A stretch of 62,805 nucleotides of DNA from an uncultured Gammaproteobacteria bacterium (GCA_913050215.1 CAJXBG010000009.1:1-62805); one strand, 5' to 3'. Counted from the first letter of the stretch, positions 9,906-19,145 are shown. The notes: generated by a model not told the origin, from the letters alone. Numbers and translations are program-made.

Positions 9906-10120
9906 TTTCAGCATCCTCTGTGATCAGTGTCAGGAAAACGTAATCACGCAAAAAGTGTGTTCTTGTGTGATTGTGATCTGTTAAAATACAGGTTTTCCCA
10001 GTCTTGAATTACGATTAGATAGTGTCACGTAAAAGGTAGTAGATGCGACTCTGTTTTGTATTTTTTAATCAGTTTCTGTCGGGAATCAATATTAATGATT
10101 CAAAAGGGACCTGACTCAAT

Positions 10121-10447
10121 ATGTACCAAAGTTGGAAATCTTTAGGTTTGTTGCGCAACATGCTGCACCTTGTTGCTTTGCTCCTCATTCTGGTTTTGCC
10201 TTTTGCTGACCCTATGTGGCATCCGGAAACGGTTTACGAACTGTTCATGGGGGCAATAATTCCCGCAACCGCTCCTATCGTATTTGTCGTCATAATGTTC
10301 GATGTGCTGATGTCGAGTGTGATGAAATCAGGCTATGAGTCTGATGAAACGCTCTACTTTGGACGTGTTATTAAGTGGCATTTGGCGATTGGGTTTACGC
10401 TTTTGGCCATGTGGTTTCTTTCGTTTACAGACGCATTGTTTCTCTAG
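10121..10447 (+). CDS. Small inner-membrane protein, unknown
   Basis: 108 residues with three hydrophobic segments (about residues 10-30, 42-65 and 86-106) separated by short polar loops; the middle loop holds MKSGYESDETLYFGR. No family recognised. The ribosome site is weak (AAGGG about 12 bases upstream). Its 3' end overlaps the convergent phosphatase gene by 23 bases. The AT-rich 215-base region upstream, shared with the divergent dioxygenase gene, probably carries promoters for both. Confidence 0.7.
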   Translation: MYQSWKSLGLLRNMLHLVALLLILVLPFADPMWHPETVYELFMGAIIPATAPIVFVVIMFDVLMSSVMKSGYESDETLYFGRVIKWHLAIGFTLLAMWFLSFTDALFL

Positions 10448-10988
10448 CAGAGCGCCTGACGCCTAACAATCCGTTTAAAGGTGCGTCGCCGAGATTGATA
10501 GATTTGGCGATTTTTAGCGCATCATTCATTGCCATACCCTCATGTTTTACCAAGAACGCTGCCCAGATTTGGCTGGCTCTTTTTGCACTGCGACAGTGCA
10601 ACAAAATTTTCCCGTTGTGATCGTCGTAGGTCGCGATAAATTTATCCAGGAAAATTTCCGGGTAGGCTTTATTACCATTCATAGGTATCTGAATGTAGTC
10701 CAATCCGATTGATTTGACGAGGGCGGCTTCATCAAATGGCACTTGTTCTCTGTCCATCATTTCCTCGGGAGTTCGCAGGTTGACGACGGCCGTAATGCCC
10801 TGTTGCCCAAGTCTTCTGATAGCGGTTGCGCTTGGTTGACCCGCAATATAGCTATCGCCGCTTTTGAAATAGTGCTTGTAGTATTCAGTTGAGGTCAATT
10901 CTTGCGGGGTACCATGTTGCACGTCTGCTGCCGTGGTTGTTGTCAATATGGCACACGCAATAAATATCAGGAAGAGGAGGTTTCTCAT
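10425..10988 (-). CDS. Exported tyrosine-phosphatase-like (DUF442/BLH-type) protein
   Basis: 187 residues with a clear signal peptide (MRNLLFLIFIACAILTTTTA, cleavage near residue 20-22). The mature domain resembles the cysteine phosphatase-like DUF442 fold: YIAGQPSATAIRRLGQQG, VVNLRTPEE, then the P-loop HCRSAKRAS with Cys132 and Arg137 (CX4R spacing, as in that branch rather than the CX5R of classical tyrosine phosphatases). Likely periplasmic phosphohydrolase; substrate unknown. The 3' end overlaps the convergent membrane-protein gene. Confidence 0.75.
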   Translation of the reverse strand: MRNLLFLIFIACAILTTTTAADVQHGTPQELTSTEYYKHYFKSGDSYIAGQPSATAIRRLGQQGITAVVNLRTPEEMMDREQVPFDEAALVKSIGLDYIQIPMNGNKAYPEIFLDKFIATYDDHNGKILLHCRSAKRASQIWAAFLVKHEGMAMNDALKIAKSINLGDAPLNGLLGVRRSARETMRL

Positions 10989-11108
10989 TTAAGCGCGCTC
11001 ATATTGGCTATCATGTACGACATTCTAGTATGAAAAAGCACAGTGTTGCCAAGCTAAAAAATCGTTGTTACATTGAAATAGTCATTATTGGTCTAGGAGA
11101 CGCAGGGG

Positions 11109-11597
11109 ATGGAGGTGCTTGATCATGAGCAGATTAAACAAGTGTTCGAACATGAGAAAAGGCCTCCTGTTGTTCCCAATCTGGCTAATGTGGACTGGGG
11201 TGTGCTTGACTATTTTGGCTGGATTCATCCGGCTGGCCACCAGGGTTATGTCGTGGTGCCTCTTGCCAATGATGAAATAAGAGGGTTAGTGCTCAGGCGT
11301 TCCATAGCGAGCGTGCGCAAACCCAGGTTTGAGATGTGTTCTTGGTGTAATCATGTTCATCAGTCCAGCGGAACGGCGATGTTTAGCACGATAGTCAGAG
11401 GTTCGGATGAGCGAAAAACAGTCGGTAACCTCATGTGTAGAAATCTAGATTGTAGTCTGAGGATTCGAAATTTATGTTCGGATCCACCCAGTTATATGGG
11501 TGAGACAATTGATTTGGGCAATAAGGTTTCTAGACTTCAAAATTCACTTTATCGATTTCTGCATCGATCGAACTCGCTTTATGCGATGGAATCTTGA
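11109..11597 (+). CDS. FBP-type treble-clef zinc-finger protein
   Basis: 162 residues. The C-terminal half carries the pattern of the FBP/EF-G-binding treble-clef zinc finger: Cys77-x2-Cys80 in MCSWCNHVH and Cys110-x4-Cys115 in MCRNLDCSLR. In Gram-positive bacteria the related FusB-type proteins bind elongation factor G; in this lineage an interaction with EF-G or the ribosome is plausible but unproven. AGGAG lies nine bases before the start. Stand-alone gene, convergent with the globin-like gene. Confidence 0.75.
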   Translation: MEVLDHEQIKQVFEHEKRPPVVPNLANVDWGVLDYFGWIHPAGHQGYVVVPLANDEIRGLVLRRSIASVRKPRFEMCSWCNHVHQSSGTAMFSTIVRGSDERKTVGNLMCRNLDCSLRIRNLCSDPPSYMGETIDLGNKVSRLQNSLYRFLHRSNSLYAMES

Positions 11598-11612
11598 AGT
11601 TGTTTCTGCTTT

Positions 11613-12005
11613 TTAGTGTCTGTTTTGAATTTCTTTGATAAATAGATCAATCCTCGATTGCCAGGCTAGCTCATAAGCGTCATTCCATTCTGCCCCCAGA
11701 GATTCGGCAATCACATCCTTTAGTGCCTCTAATAAATTTCCGTACATGTCAGGTTTTACACTGTAGGCAAGTCGGTGGTTTTTTACCTCGAAATTCAGAT
11801 AGCTTTCTTCGTCACTGTAGTCTTCATTCATCATCAGGCGATAGACCTCATCGAGCATTCGTCCCCGCACAATGTCATCAACGTGTGTCATCAATTCCTT
11901 AGAACCGGGGCACCTCGCAAAGTAGTTTTTGTATACTGCGAGAGATATGTCACCCGCTTTTTCGGCGACGATCTCAAATGATGTGTATACCAGATCTTTA
12001 GCCAT
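11613..12005 (-). CDS. Globin-like protein
   Basis: 130 residues from the ATG at 12005, five bases after GAGAGGT; a longer frame to 12050 begins only with TTG. The C-terminal half follows the single-domain globin pattern: H near NHRLAYSVKPDMY, then LLEALKDVIAESLGAEWNDAYELAW. Compared with flavohaemoglobins the candidate proximal His is displaced by one residue relative to the KP motif, so haem ligation needs checking. Possible roles are oxygen or NO binding. A pair of inverted repeats lies between this gene and the MFS gene upstream. Confidence 0.7.
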   Translation of the reverse strand: MAKDLVYTSFEIVAEKAGDISLAVYKNYFARCPGSKELMTHVDDIVRGRMLDEVYRLMMNEDYSDEESYLNFEVKNHRLAYSVKPDMYGNLLEALKDVIAESLGAEWNDAYELAWQSRIDLFIKEIQNRH

Positions 12006-12069
12006 CAGAACCTCTCTTTGTTTTAACTGAAGAGTATACGTATTCGGCAAGCAGTTGACTTACCGATAT

Positions 12070-12094
12070 TTGCGCGGAAATTGATCCCGCGCAA
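12070..12094. repeat. Inverted repeat upstream of the globin-like gene
   Basis: TTGCGCGG at 12070-12077 and CCGCGCAA at 12087-12094 are perfect 8-bp complements around a 9-base loop. It lies 65 bases upstream of the globin-like start on the minus strand and could be an operator or the end of the MFS transcript. Confidence 0.6.
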
Positions 12095-12097
12095 TAC

Positions 12098-12120
12098 AAT
12101 AGGAAAAAACTTTTCCTATT
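12098..12120. terminator. Perfect 10-bp hairpin downstream of the MFS gene
   Basis: AATAGGAAAA - AAC - TTTTCCTATT is a perfect 10-bp stem with a 3-base loop, 12 bases after the MFS stop on the minus strand. The lower stem is A/T-rich so it partly supplies its own U-tract, and it probably ends MFS transcription, although no separate T-run follows. Confidence 0.5.
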
Positions 12121-12132
12121 GAGAGATGCCGC

Positions 12133-13455
12133 TTATGAGGCTGCCATCGATTGAACCGTTTCCAGATCTTTCTTCAAGTGCTTCGAAGCAAAGAAATAGT
12201 TAATGAAAGATACAAAATAGATACAGGTGCATATCATTAATGCGATGCGAAGAGATTCAACATCAGTCATGCCCAAGGTGTTTTGGAACACGTCGCTCAT
12301 TACCCCGACTGTCGTTGGTCCGAATACTAGGCCAATGATATTGATGATAAAAAGTAGCAAAGCAGATGCTGCTGCGCGCATCGCCAGAGGGGCGAGGGAT
12401 TGTGTCATGCCAAAGGTCGGGCCTGTGTACAAATTTGAAAGCAGGGCGGGCATGATGTAGAGCGCCAGAGCGATATACAGACTGTCAAAAAGATAAACTG
12501 CTATCGAGAACGGCGCTGCGATGAGAAATCCGTATGCGGGAATCCACATATAGTATCTTACATCCTTAGCGCCAAAGCGATCAGCCAACACGCCACCAAA
12601 AAATGTACCGATACCGCCAGCAATGCCGATGATCAATCCGAGTGCAGTGCCCACTTCTCCCGTTGTCATACCGTGCGTACGAATAAGAAAAGACGGCATC
12701 CAAGCGATTGCGCCGTAGCCAACAAATGCCTGAGTTGCCGCCCCCATTGAAAGGTGGCGAAATGATTTGAAACCCCACATGGTCTTAAGGACCTCGGAAA
12801 AGGGAATTTGCTCAACAGTGGGTGTGCGTCCCTCTGAATAACCACGAGGAGGTTCTTTTACTGTCATTTTCAACAGAATAGCAAGCGCAATACCAGGAAT
12901 ACCCACGACGAGAAATGCATTTCTCCAGCCAAAAAACTGATCTATCCACCCGCCAGCGAGATTACCGAACAATATTCCGACAGGAATTCCAAGTGCGTAA
13001 ATTCCTAGGGCACTGGCTCGTGCGTCGGTTGGAAAGTAGTCTGCGATCAGTGAGTGTGAGGGTGGACTGCCTCCGGCCTCACCGACGCCCACGCCAATTC
13101 GGGCAATTAATAGCTGCACGAAGTTTGTTGCCTGACCAGACAAGGCGGTCATGGCGCTCCAGAGAGCCAGGCAGACAGAGATAATAGTGACTCGAGAGTG
13201 TTTGTCAGCGAGACGAGCAATGGGAATACCAAGCGTTGCATAAAAAATACCGAACGCGACGCCACTTAGTGCGCCAATTTGTGTGTCAGACAAATCAAGA
13301 TCGGTCTTTATCGATTGGGCAAGAATGGCAAGAATCTGCCTGTCAACAAAGTTAAACACATAGACGATGGTCAAAACGCCGAGCACGTACCTTGTATATC
13401 CTTTAGTAAATAGCGGTTGCTGGGTGTGCGTCGCCTGTTCTGACGGTTCGGTCAT
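12133..13455 (-). CDS. MFS transporter, spinster-like family
   Basis: 440-residue inner-membrane carrier with 12 apparent membrane segments. Family marks: YVFNFVDRQILAILAQSIK in helix 1, the loop 2-3 motif GIPIARLADKHSR, and ARIGVGVGEAGGSPPSHSLI in helix 4, as in spinster-type MFS proteins often associated with uptake of lipids or aromatic and steroid compounds in proteobacteria. Substrate cannot be deduced. Single gene; the nitroreductase lies upstream on the same strand with about 106 bases between. Confidence 0.85.
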   Translation of the reverse strand: MTEPSEQATHTQQPLFTKGYTRYVLGVLTIVYVFNFVDRQILAILAQSIKTDLDLSDTQIGALSGVAFGIFYATLGIPIARLADKHSRVTIISVCLALWSAMTALSGQATNFVQLLIARIGVGVGEAGGSPPSHSLIADYFPTDARASALGIYALGIPVGILFGNLAGGWIDQFFGWRNAFLVVGIPGIALAILLKMTVKEPPRGYSEGRTPTVEQIPFSEVLKTMWGFKSFRHLSMGAATQAFVGYGAIAWMPSFLIRTHGMTTGEVGTALGLIIGIAGGIGTFFGGVLADRFGAKDVRYYMWIPAYGFLIAAPFSIAVYLFDSLYIALALYIMPALLSNLYTGPTFGMTQSLAPLAMRAAASALLLFIINIIGLVFGPTTVGVMSDVFQNTLGMTDVESLRIALMICTCIYFVSFINYFFASKHLKKDLETVQSMAAS

Positions 13456-13561
13456 GTATTCTCCGTTTGGATTTGATTTTACTGATCAGCTCGAAACCGT
13501 ATTTCGAGTGTGTTGCGATCTGGGGTTTACCTGTTTCGTGAGTTCGCGTGGAACGCCAGAT

Positions 13562-14218
13562 TCAGGTAATAACCTTAATGAAGGTTGATTGAGGTTCTCG
13601 CTCGGAGATTAGTTTGTTGACCGGTGCCTCAGTGTCCTCATAACCGATGGCCATACCGCAGAATATGCCTAGTTCAGGTGGCGCCCCAACAAATTCAGCG
13701 ACTGTTTGCGGTCGGGTTGCCCAAATCTCCTGTGCGCAGGTTGCTAGTCCCGCCTCGGTTGCCAGCAACATAAACGTTTGTAGAAACATGCCGAGATCAG
13801 ACCATTGCGGCTTTCCCATTTGATGGTCAACAAAACAGAAAAACGCACTGGGCGCTCCGAAAAACTGATAGTTCTCCATCAACCGCCGAATCCGTCCACC
13901 ACGGTCTTCTCTGGGAATACCGAGGAGCGCATACATATCCTCGCCAACTTTAAAACGTGAACTACGATAGGGCTCAGATAATTGTGCTGGATATACATCG
14001 TATGCAGGGTCTTCCTGCTCTGTCTTGCTTGCCAAAAATTGTTGAAAACGGCGAGAAGACGCATCGTTGATCACGAAAATGCGCCAGGGTTGCAGATTGC
14101 CCCCTGATGGCGCTCGCGCAGCTTTTTCTAAAAGAGATAGTATTAAGCTCGTATCCACCTTTTTATCAGTAAAGGCTCTGACAGATTTACGGCTGGCGAC
14201 CGCGTCACTTACATTCAT
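13562..14218 (-). CDS. Nitroreductase-family FMN oxidoreductase
   Basis: 218 residues from ATG 14218, preceded by AGGAAAGAG; a longer frame starts at 14278 but its extra 20 residues lie before the family's start. FMN-binding features: RKSVRAFTDKKV near the N-terminus, ARAPSGGNLQPWRIFVI, and the C-terminal GMAIGYEDTEAPVNKL. It is expected to be a dimeric NAD(P)H-dependent enzyme reducing nitro compounds, quinones or enones. Same strand as the MFS gene. Confidence 0.88.
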   Translation of the reverse strand: MNVSDAVASRKSVRAFTDKKVDTSLILSLLEKAARAPSGGNLQPWRIFVINDASSRRFQQFLASKTEQEDPAYDVYPAQLSEPYRSSRFKVGEDMYALLGIPREDRGGRIRRLMENYQFFGAPSAFFCFVDHQMGKPQWSDLGMFLQTFMLLATEAGLATCAQEIWATRPQTVAEFVGAPPELGIFCGMAIGYEDTEAPVNKLISEREPQSTFIKVIT

Positions 14219-14486
14219 CGCTTCTCTTTCCTGTGCATCACAATTGAACAATGTGTGAATTAAGTCACGATGCGCCAACAGTAGTCAATGCCTTAGCGCT
14301 TAACTGATGGGGTGCGAATTATTTTTACCGACTTTGACCCCATGGGTTTACGGAAATTTAACGAGACCTTCTGGTTGCATCCGAAGGCGCTTAGCCGCAC
14401 CATGTGCACCTTTATATGATCATTAGTCATTGGAAACTATACTCGTCCAGTTTCCCTTGAAAACAGCGAGCAAACAGGAGAACAAT

Positions 14487-15530
14487 ATGAAAACCTCAAT
14501 TTCCATCGGCAGTGCGTACTATAACGGGGAAGATTGGGACGGCCTCGTTGAATATACCGTCGAGGCTGAAAAAGCGGGAGTAGATTCCGCATGGTCCGCC
14601 GAAGCATGGGGTATGGATGCGATTGTTCCATTAGCTTTCATCGCTGCAAAAACAGAAAAAATTAAACTCGGCACGGGCATAATGCAGATCTCCTCTCGTG
14701 TGCCATCGATGATTGCCATGACCGCCCAGAGCCTGGATACAGTTTCACACGGTAGATTTTTGTTAGGCCTTGGTGTCAGTGGCCCTCAGGTTGTTGAAGG
14801 ATTGCACGGAGCAAACTTTGCGCAGCCCCTGAGCAGGCTTAAAGAGTGCATCGCGGTGATTAAAAAAGGTTTGAAAGGCGATCGCGTTGAGTATGATGGC
14901 AAACATTACCTGTTGCCAAGACCAGGAGGTGAGGGTAAGCCCATCCGGTTATCTCAGCCACCCAGGCCAAACTTGCCGTTGTATCTTGCCACGCTGGGTC
15001 CAAAGTCCTTGGAACTCACGGGAGAGGTTGCTCAAGGTTGGTTAGGCACTTCATTTATTCCTGAACATGCCGATATTTTTCTTGAACCAATGGCAAAAGG
15101 TGCAGCAAAGAGCGGCCGTACACTTGCGGATATTGATATTCAAATTGGTGCCAGCTTCGAGTTGGGTGATCATGTTGAGGAGATGATCGAAGCAAGGCGA
15201 CCTGCGCTCGCATTTACCTTGGGTGCTATGGGCTCTGCCCAGACAAATTTTTACAACGACGCATTCAAGCGTGCAGGTTATGAAGAAGCAGCCATCGAAG
15301 TTCAGCAACTCTGGGTGGCAGGCAACAAACCCGAGGCGATCAAGCGAGTGCCTGATGAAATGGTACTCAAAACAAATCTCATTGGCACCAAGGAGATGAT
15401 TCGCGAAAGGTTGGATGTTTATAAAAGTGTGGGTGTATCGACCCTCAGTCTGCGTACAGGCGGAGAATCCTGGAAGGAAAAACTCGATGCGCTGTGTGAG
15501 GCGGTTGATTTCGTGAAAGGAGAAGACTGA
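14487..15530 (+). CDS. LLM-class flavin/F420-dependent oxidoreductase (Rv3520c-like)
   Basis: 347-residue luciferase-like TIM-barrel enzyme. The ATG at 14487 is used because AGGAG lies seven bases upstream. The pattern AEKAGVDSAWSAEAWGMDA, KLGTGIMQISSRVP, LGLGVSGPQVVEG and YLATLGPKSLELTGE fits the Rv3520c-like group. In actinobacteria these use coenzyme F420; no F420 synthesis genes are in the window and related gammaproteobacterial proteins may use FMN. Substrate unknown. The next gene starts 12 bases after its stop. Confidence 0.85.
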   Translation: MKTSISIGSAYYNGEDWDGLVEYTVEAEKAGVDSAWSAEAWGMDAIVPLAFIAAKTEKIKLGTGIMQISSRVPSMIAMTAQSLDTVSHGRFLLGLGVSGPQVVEGLHGANFAQPLSRLKECIAVIKKGLKGDRVEYDGKHYLLPRPGGEGKPIRLSQPPRPNLPLYLATLGPKSLELTGEVAQGWLGTSFIPEHADIFLEPMAKGAAKSGRTLADIDIQIGASFELGDHVEEMIEARRPALAFTLGAMGSAQTNFYNDAFKRAGYEEAAIEVQQLWVAGNKPEAIKRVPDEMVLKTNLIGTKEMIRERLDVYKSVGVSTLSLRTGGESWKEKLDALCEAVDFVKGED

Positions 15531-15542
15531 TTATTATCGTGA

Positions 15543-16352
15543 GTGGTGTTTAAAGTGTGGATTCGCGCCTCCTCCGAATTTCAATTCGAAGTAAGATCAC
15601 CGACGCCGCTGATTTTTATGCTTCGACCGCGAAGCGGCGCTCAGCAATGGGTTGCCAGTGAGTCCTATACGTTAACGCCGAATGTGCCGGTCGTAGAGGT
15701 CACTGACAAGTACGGTAATCTGTGCCAGCGTATTGTGGCTCCGCCGGGTGACTTTGGTATTAGTACTGTCGCAGTAGTTGAGACGGCAGATGAATATGAC
15801 CAGAACCGCGAGGCCGGTTTCATTGATATACCGAAATTACCCGAGTCAGTCCTCGAGTACTTGCTCCCTAGCCGTTACTGCGAGTCAGATCGATTCGGCA
15901 AAATGACGCTGGATCTGGTTAAAAACATTGAGCCAGGATACCAGCAGGTTGAGCGTGTCGTTGATTGGGTAAAAGAAAACATCAAATTTAAGCCGCTTAG
16001 CAGTACTTATCCGGTCTCCGCTGTAGAGGTAAACAAACGGCGTGAGGGTGTGTGTCGGGATCTGGCGCAAATATCAATGGCAATGTGCAGAAGTATCTGC
16101 ATCCCAACTCGCCTTGTTGTTGGATACTTGCACGGTTTGGAGCCTATGGATATTCATGCCTGGTTCGAGGCTTATATCGGCGATCGCTGGTACGTGTTTG
16201 ATCCAACTCAGGAAAACCTGAAAGGTGGACGAATCGCCATCGCCTATGGCAGAGATGCTGCGGATGTTGCGATCTACAATCAATACGGCCCACTTTTACT
16301 ACCAAAAAAAATGGTGGTTTCGGTCAAAGCAGGCAGGGGTGCTGCTAGCTAA
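15543..16352 (+). CDS. Transglutaminase-like cysteine protease-fold protein
   Basis: 269 residues. The N-terminal ~110 residues form a beta-rich bacterial transglutaminase N-domain; the catalytic core follows with Cys171 in REGVCRDLAQ, His205 in DIHAWFEAY and Asp220 in WYVFDPTQ, the full transglutaminase/papain-like triad. No signal peptide, so probably cytoplasmic. GTG codons at 15543, 15546 and 15555 are all possible starts; the ribosome site is weak. It follows the LLM gene closely and overlaps the convergent metallopeptidase gene by 8 bases. Confidence 0.85.
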   Translation: MVFKVWIRASSEFQFEVRSPTPLIFMLRPRSGAQQWVASESYTLTPNVPVVEVTDKYGNLCQRIVAPPGDFGISTVAVVETADEYDQNREAGFIDIPKLPESVLEYLLPSRYCESDRFGKMTLDLVKNIEPGYQQVERVVDWVKENIKFKPLSSTYPVSAVEVNKRREGVCRDLAQISMAMCRSICIPTRLVVGYLHGLEPMDIHAWFEAYIGDRWYVFDPTQENLKGGRIAIAYGRDAADVAIYNQYGPLLLPKKMVVSVKAGRGAAS

Positions 16353-17415
16353 ACCTCGCATTGCGGATGACATCATGTACATAGTGCAATTTTTCGATTA
16401 CTGGGCGAGACAGTACAAACGGGTAGAGGTCACTTTGGCCACTACTCCGATTAATGCTGTTTAGGGCGTAGGTCAGGGGTAACCACTTTTCAAGAAGTTC
16501 ATCAAAAGACGTGGCCCAGTAGCTGTCAATGGGCGAAAAGGATTGACCTGACTGGTTGTTTGTAATGATGACGCCATGATCGGTTGCGGTTTCAAGTGAA
16601 TCAACGATGTTTAGATAGTGCGCCCAGGTCTCAGCCCAATCCTCCCAAGAATGCGAGCTAGCGTAAGCTGTGACATGTTTCTCGCGCCAGTCCGGGGTTG
16701 CGCCAACTTGATAGTAGTTAGCCATGGCTTTGTCGTAGTTTTCGCGCTCATCTCCGAATAGTTTTCGGTAACCTGTGATTTTTTGTGTATCTGCGATTAG
16801 ATGTTGCCAGTAGTAGTGACCACTTTCATGTCTAAAGTGACCGAGCACAGAGCGGTAAACCTCGTTCATATTAAGTCTGCGCTTTTCCCTTTCGGCGTCA
16901 TCGGCTTCCGCTAGATTCAAGGTGATAAGACCCGCGGAGTGACCGGTCATGACCCGCTGTGTTTCCTGAAAATCATCTTTGAGGTCTTTTAGGAAATTAA
17001 AAGCGAGTCCGTGTTTCTGATCTATTCCTTTGCCTACAACGGGAAGACCAAGCCTCAAGAGGCTGTAGAGTAGTCGACGTTTGCCCTGTTCGAGTTTAAT
17101 CCAGAGGGGAATGTTCTCAGTAACTGAGAGATCAGGAATCGTGTTATTGAGTGCGCAGGATCGACAGTAAATGTCGGAACTTGTTGCTGGAATCAGCCAG
17201 TTGCAAGCATGCCAATCGAGCGTATTTTTACATTTTTTAAATGTAAGCCCCCTTGGATGTCCGTCAACGGGTTGCCACAGCTGCTCGTCATTTTGATCAA
17301 GGGTTGCCAGATTATGATCTTCGGGGATATACCCCAGGTCGTGCTGACAACGGACGCAGGATAGATTTTCAAAAAAGGTAAGTTGATCGCAGACCTGACA
17401 TTTGAAGGACTTCAT
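16345..17415 (-). CDS. Zinc-ribbon plus putative zinc metallopeptidase protein
   Basis: 356 residues from ATG 17415 (the open frame continues to 17544 but the conserved part begins at MKSFKCQVCD). N-terminal zinc ribbon: Cys6, Cys9, Cys20, Cys23, then a second Cys set (62, 71, 84, 87). The peptidase part has HExxH at 196-200 in FRHESGHYYW and downstream ETWAHYLNIVDSLETA with possible third ligand. The architecture matches the COG4307-type zinc-ribbon/metallopeptidase family. Substrate unknown; no strong ribosome site was found. Confidence 0.8.
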   Translation of the reverse strand: MKSFKCQVCDQLTFFENLSCVRCQHDLGYIPEDHNLATLDQNDEQLWQPVDGHPRGLTFKKCKNTLDWHACNWLIPATSSDIYCRSCALNNTIPDLSVTENIPLWIKLEQGKRRLLYSLLRLGLPVVGKGIDQKHGLAFNFLKDLKDDFQETQRVMTGHSAGLITLNLAEADDAEREKRRLNMNEVYRSVLGHFRHESGHYYWQHLIADTQKITGYRKLFGDERENYDKAMANYYQVGATPDWREKHVTAYASSHSWEDWAETWAHYLNIVDSLETATDHGVIITNNQSGQSFSPIDSYWATSFDELLEKWLPLTYALNSINRSSGQSDLYPFVLSRPVIEKLHYVHDVIRNARFS

Positions 17416-17552
17416 TTGTGAGCTTTTACTTTTGAGACTGGGGCTCATGGTAGCTGTAATGCTAGGGGTAAAACAAGAAAATACGTAGCGCTGATAGCGC
17501 GAGATAGCGAGTCGTTTATTTGTGTGACTGGTGCTATCTGCCAAGTACTTAC

Positions 17553-17786
17553 TTAAGCGAGGGATGGTCTGGGACAGGGCGAGATCATGCTTGGCGCGTC
17601 ATCAGATTCCTTTATCGACGCAGTGAGTGCGCTGTTGATATAGCTTGATGTGGGTGCTTCCTCTGATCTTGGACACGGTAACTTTTTTTTTGAAGTTTGC
17701 GGGTTTGTTTTGATTGCGAACAGATTGTTTCGCCTTGCACGCAACCTGAACAATGAACTATTTGAATTGATAGGAAAGTTTTTCAT
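17553..17786 (-). CDS. Possible small protein coupled to the holin-like gene
   Basis: 77 codons whose ATG overlaps the stop of the upstream holin-like gene as TAATG, which is the main reason to list it. The product is Ser/Pro/Lys-rich with two Cys and no recognisable family. Composition is not convincing for a folded protein and no independent ribosome site is visible, so it may be spurious. Confidence 0.25.
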   Translation of the reverse strand: MKNFPINSNSSLFRLRARRNNLFAIKTNPQTSKKKLPCPRSEEAPTSSYINSALTASIKESDDAPSMISPCPRPSLA

Positions 17787-18118
17787 TAGAATATCCAGGA
17801 CAGTAACGTGTCCGATAAAGTGATAATAATCGCGGCGATAAATGTTGTGCCCATGTCCTCAATTTCAAAATCTTCCAAGACCTTGTCGGTCAGATAGAGA
17901 AGGAATGAATTGATAACGATCAGAAAGAATCCGACGGTAATGATCACGAAGGGAATGCTGAGGAATTTCAAAACAGTGCCCAGTGTCACGTTGATCAGGG
18001 AGTAAACGACGGCAACGATTATTGCCGTGCCATAACCTTCAACCCTGAGTCCTGGAAGTGACTCAGCGAGAAAAAATATCACACCGCCAAGAAAGAGTAT
18101 GTGAAGTAGCAGGTCCAT
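17786..18118 (-). CDS. Phage holin family 4 (YvlD-type) membrane protein
   Basis: 110 residues, four hydrophobic segments covering most of the chain, with GLRVEGYGTAIIVAVVYSLIN and the short helix-breaking LSIPFVIITVGFFLIVINS typical of the Phage_holin_4_2/YvlD family. Despite the name this is a chromosomal inner-membrane protein in many bacteria, and there are no phage genes around it. AAGGAA lies about six bases before the ATG. Confidence 0.85.
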   Translation of the reverse strand: MDLLLHILFLGGVIFFLAESLPGLRVEGYGTAIIVAVVYSLINVTLGTVLKFLSIPFVIITVGFFLIVINSFLLYLTDKVLEDFEIEDMGTTFIAAIIITLSDTLLSWIF

Positions 18119-18404
18119 TTTTGTTCCTTATTCTATAATTTACGATCGATGTTGATATAGGATACACAATTCGTGCCAAATCTTTAAGTGTATGAATATT
18201 ATGGAAATAATCCGATTGCAGGCTGTGCTTTTGGTTTTATAGACCAATGACTTGATCAAATCGACCAGATCCGCAAACGCAGCGAAATACTGAGAGTGCG
18301 TTTCACTACGGGGATAAGAATGGCACACTTAGCCCTCTGTTGGTTGCATTAACTAAGTGTTCCCTCCACAAAAACGTTCATCAGCATTTTACAGGAGCTC
18401 TCAA

Positions 18405-19145
18405 ATGCTCGATCTACATTATTGGCCTACACCCAATGGCAAAAAAGTGACGATTCAACTTGAGGAATGTGGTATTCCCTACAATATCGTTCAATGCAAC
18501 ATCGGAAAAGGCGATCAGTTTGACAGTAGTTTTCTGGATATTTGTCCGAATAACCGAATGCCTGCACTGGTTGATCATGAACCAAAGGATGGAGGAGAGC
18601 CGATATCTGTATTTGAGTCTGGAGCCATCATGCTCTATATCGCAGAGAAGACGGGGCAGTTTATGCCCGAAGATATAAGAGGCAGATACGAGGTGACACA
18701 GTGGCTTATCTGGCAGATGGCTAACCAAGGACCCAAGACGGGTGAATGTGGTCACTTCAGAAGGTTAGGAGACAGTCAGGGTGACCAATCTTATGCTGTT
18801 ACAAGGTTTACAGACGAGGTTAATCGATTTTACGGCGTGCTAAATAACCGTCTGTATAACCAACCTTATATTTGCGGAGACGAGTACACTATCGCGGATA
18901 TGATCTGTTATCCATGGACTGTTAACTGGCAAGGGCAGGGTCAGGACATCAATGAGTTTAAGTATTTTAAGCGCTGGTTCGATGAGCTTAGTGATCGCCC
19001 TGGCGTCAAAAAGGGCATGGCAGTGGGTAGCGAGTTTGCTAACGATTATTCGAAAATGTCCGAGGATGACTTGGCAGCCCTGCGAAATATGCTCTACAAC
19101 CAGAGAGCCAGACCAGCACCTGACACGGGCGGTTTGTTAGATTGA
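18405..19145 (+). CDS. Glutathione S-transferase, Nu-class-like (YfcG/YghU type)
   Basis: 246 residues from ATG 18405, seven bases after AGGAG. Thioredoxin-like N-domain with WPTPNGKKV (Thr/Asn motif of Nu-class enzymes), CPNNRMPALVDHEP and VFESGAIMLYIAEKTG glutathione-binding segments; all-helical C-domain with YTIADMICYPW. Nu-class members are usually glutathione-dependent disulfide reductases/peroxidases in the cytoplasm. First gene of a four-gene plus-strand operon; its stop overlaps the next gene's TTG start. Confidence 0.9.
   Translation: MLDLHYWPTPNGKKVTIQLEECGIPYNIVQCNIGKGDQFDSSFLDICPNNRMPALVDHEPKDGGEPISVFESGAIMLYIAEKTGQFMPEDIRGRYEVTQWLIWQMANQGPKTGECGHFRRLGDSQGDQSYAVTRFTDEVNRFYGVLNNRLYNQPYICGDEYTIADMICYPWTVNWQGQGQDINEFKYFKRWFDELSDRPGVKKGMAVGSEFANDYSKMSEDDLAALRNMLYNQRARPAPDTGGLLD

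Noticed and set aside
9303-9923. 206-codon open frame antisense to the TauD-type gene
   Set aside because: The antisense gene has intact catalytic motifs and a ribosome site; this frame has none.
17786-18118. Prophage lysis gene
   Set aside because: The holin-4 family is common in chromosomes and no other phage gene is nearby.
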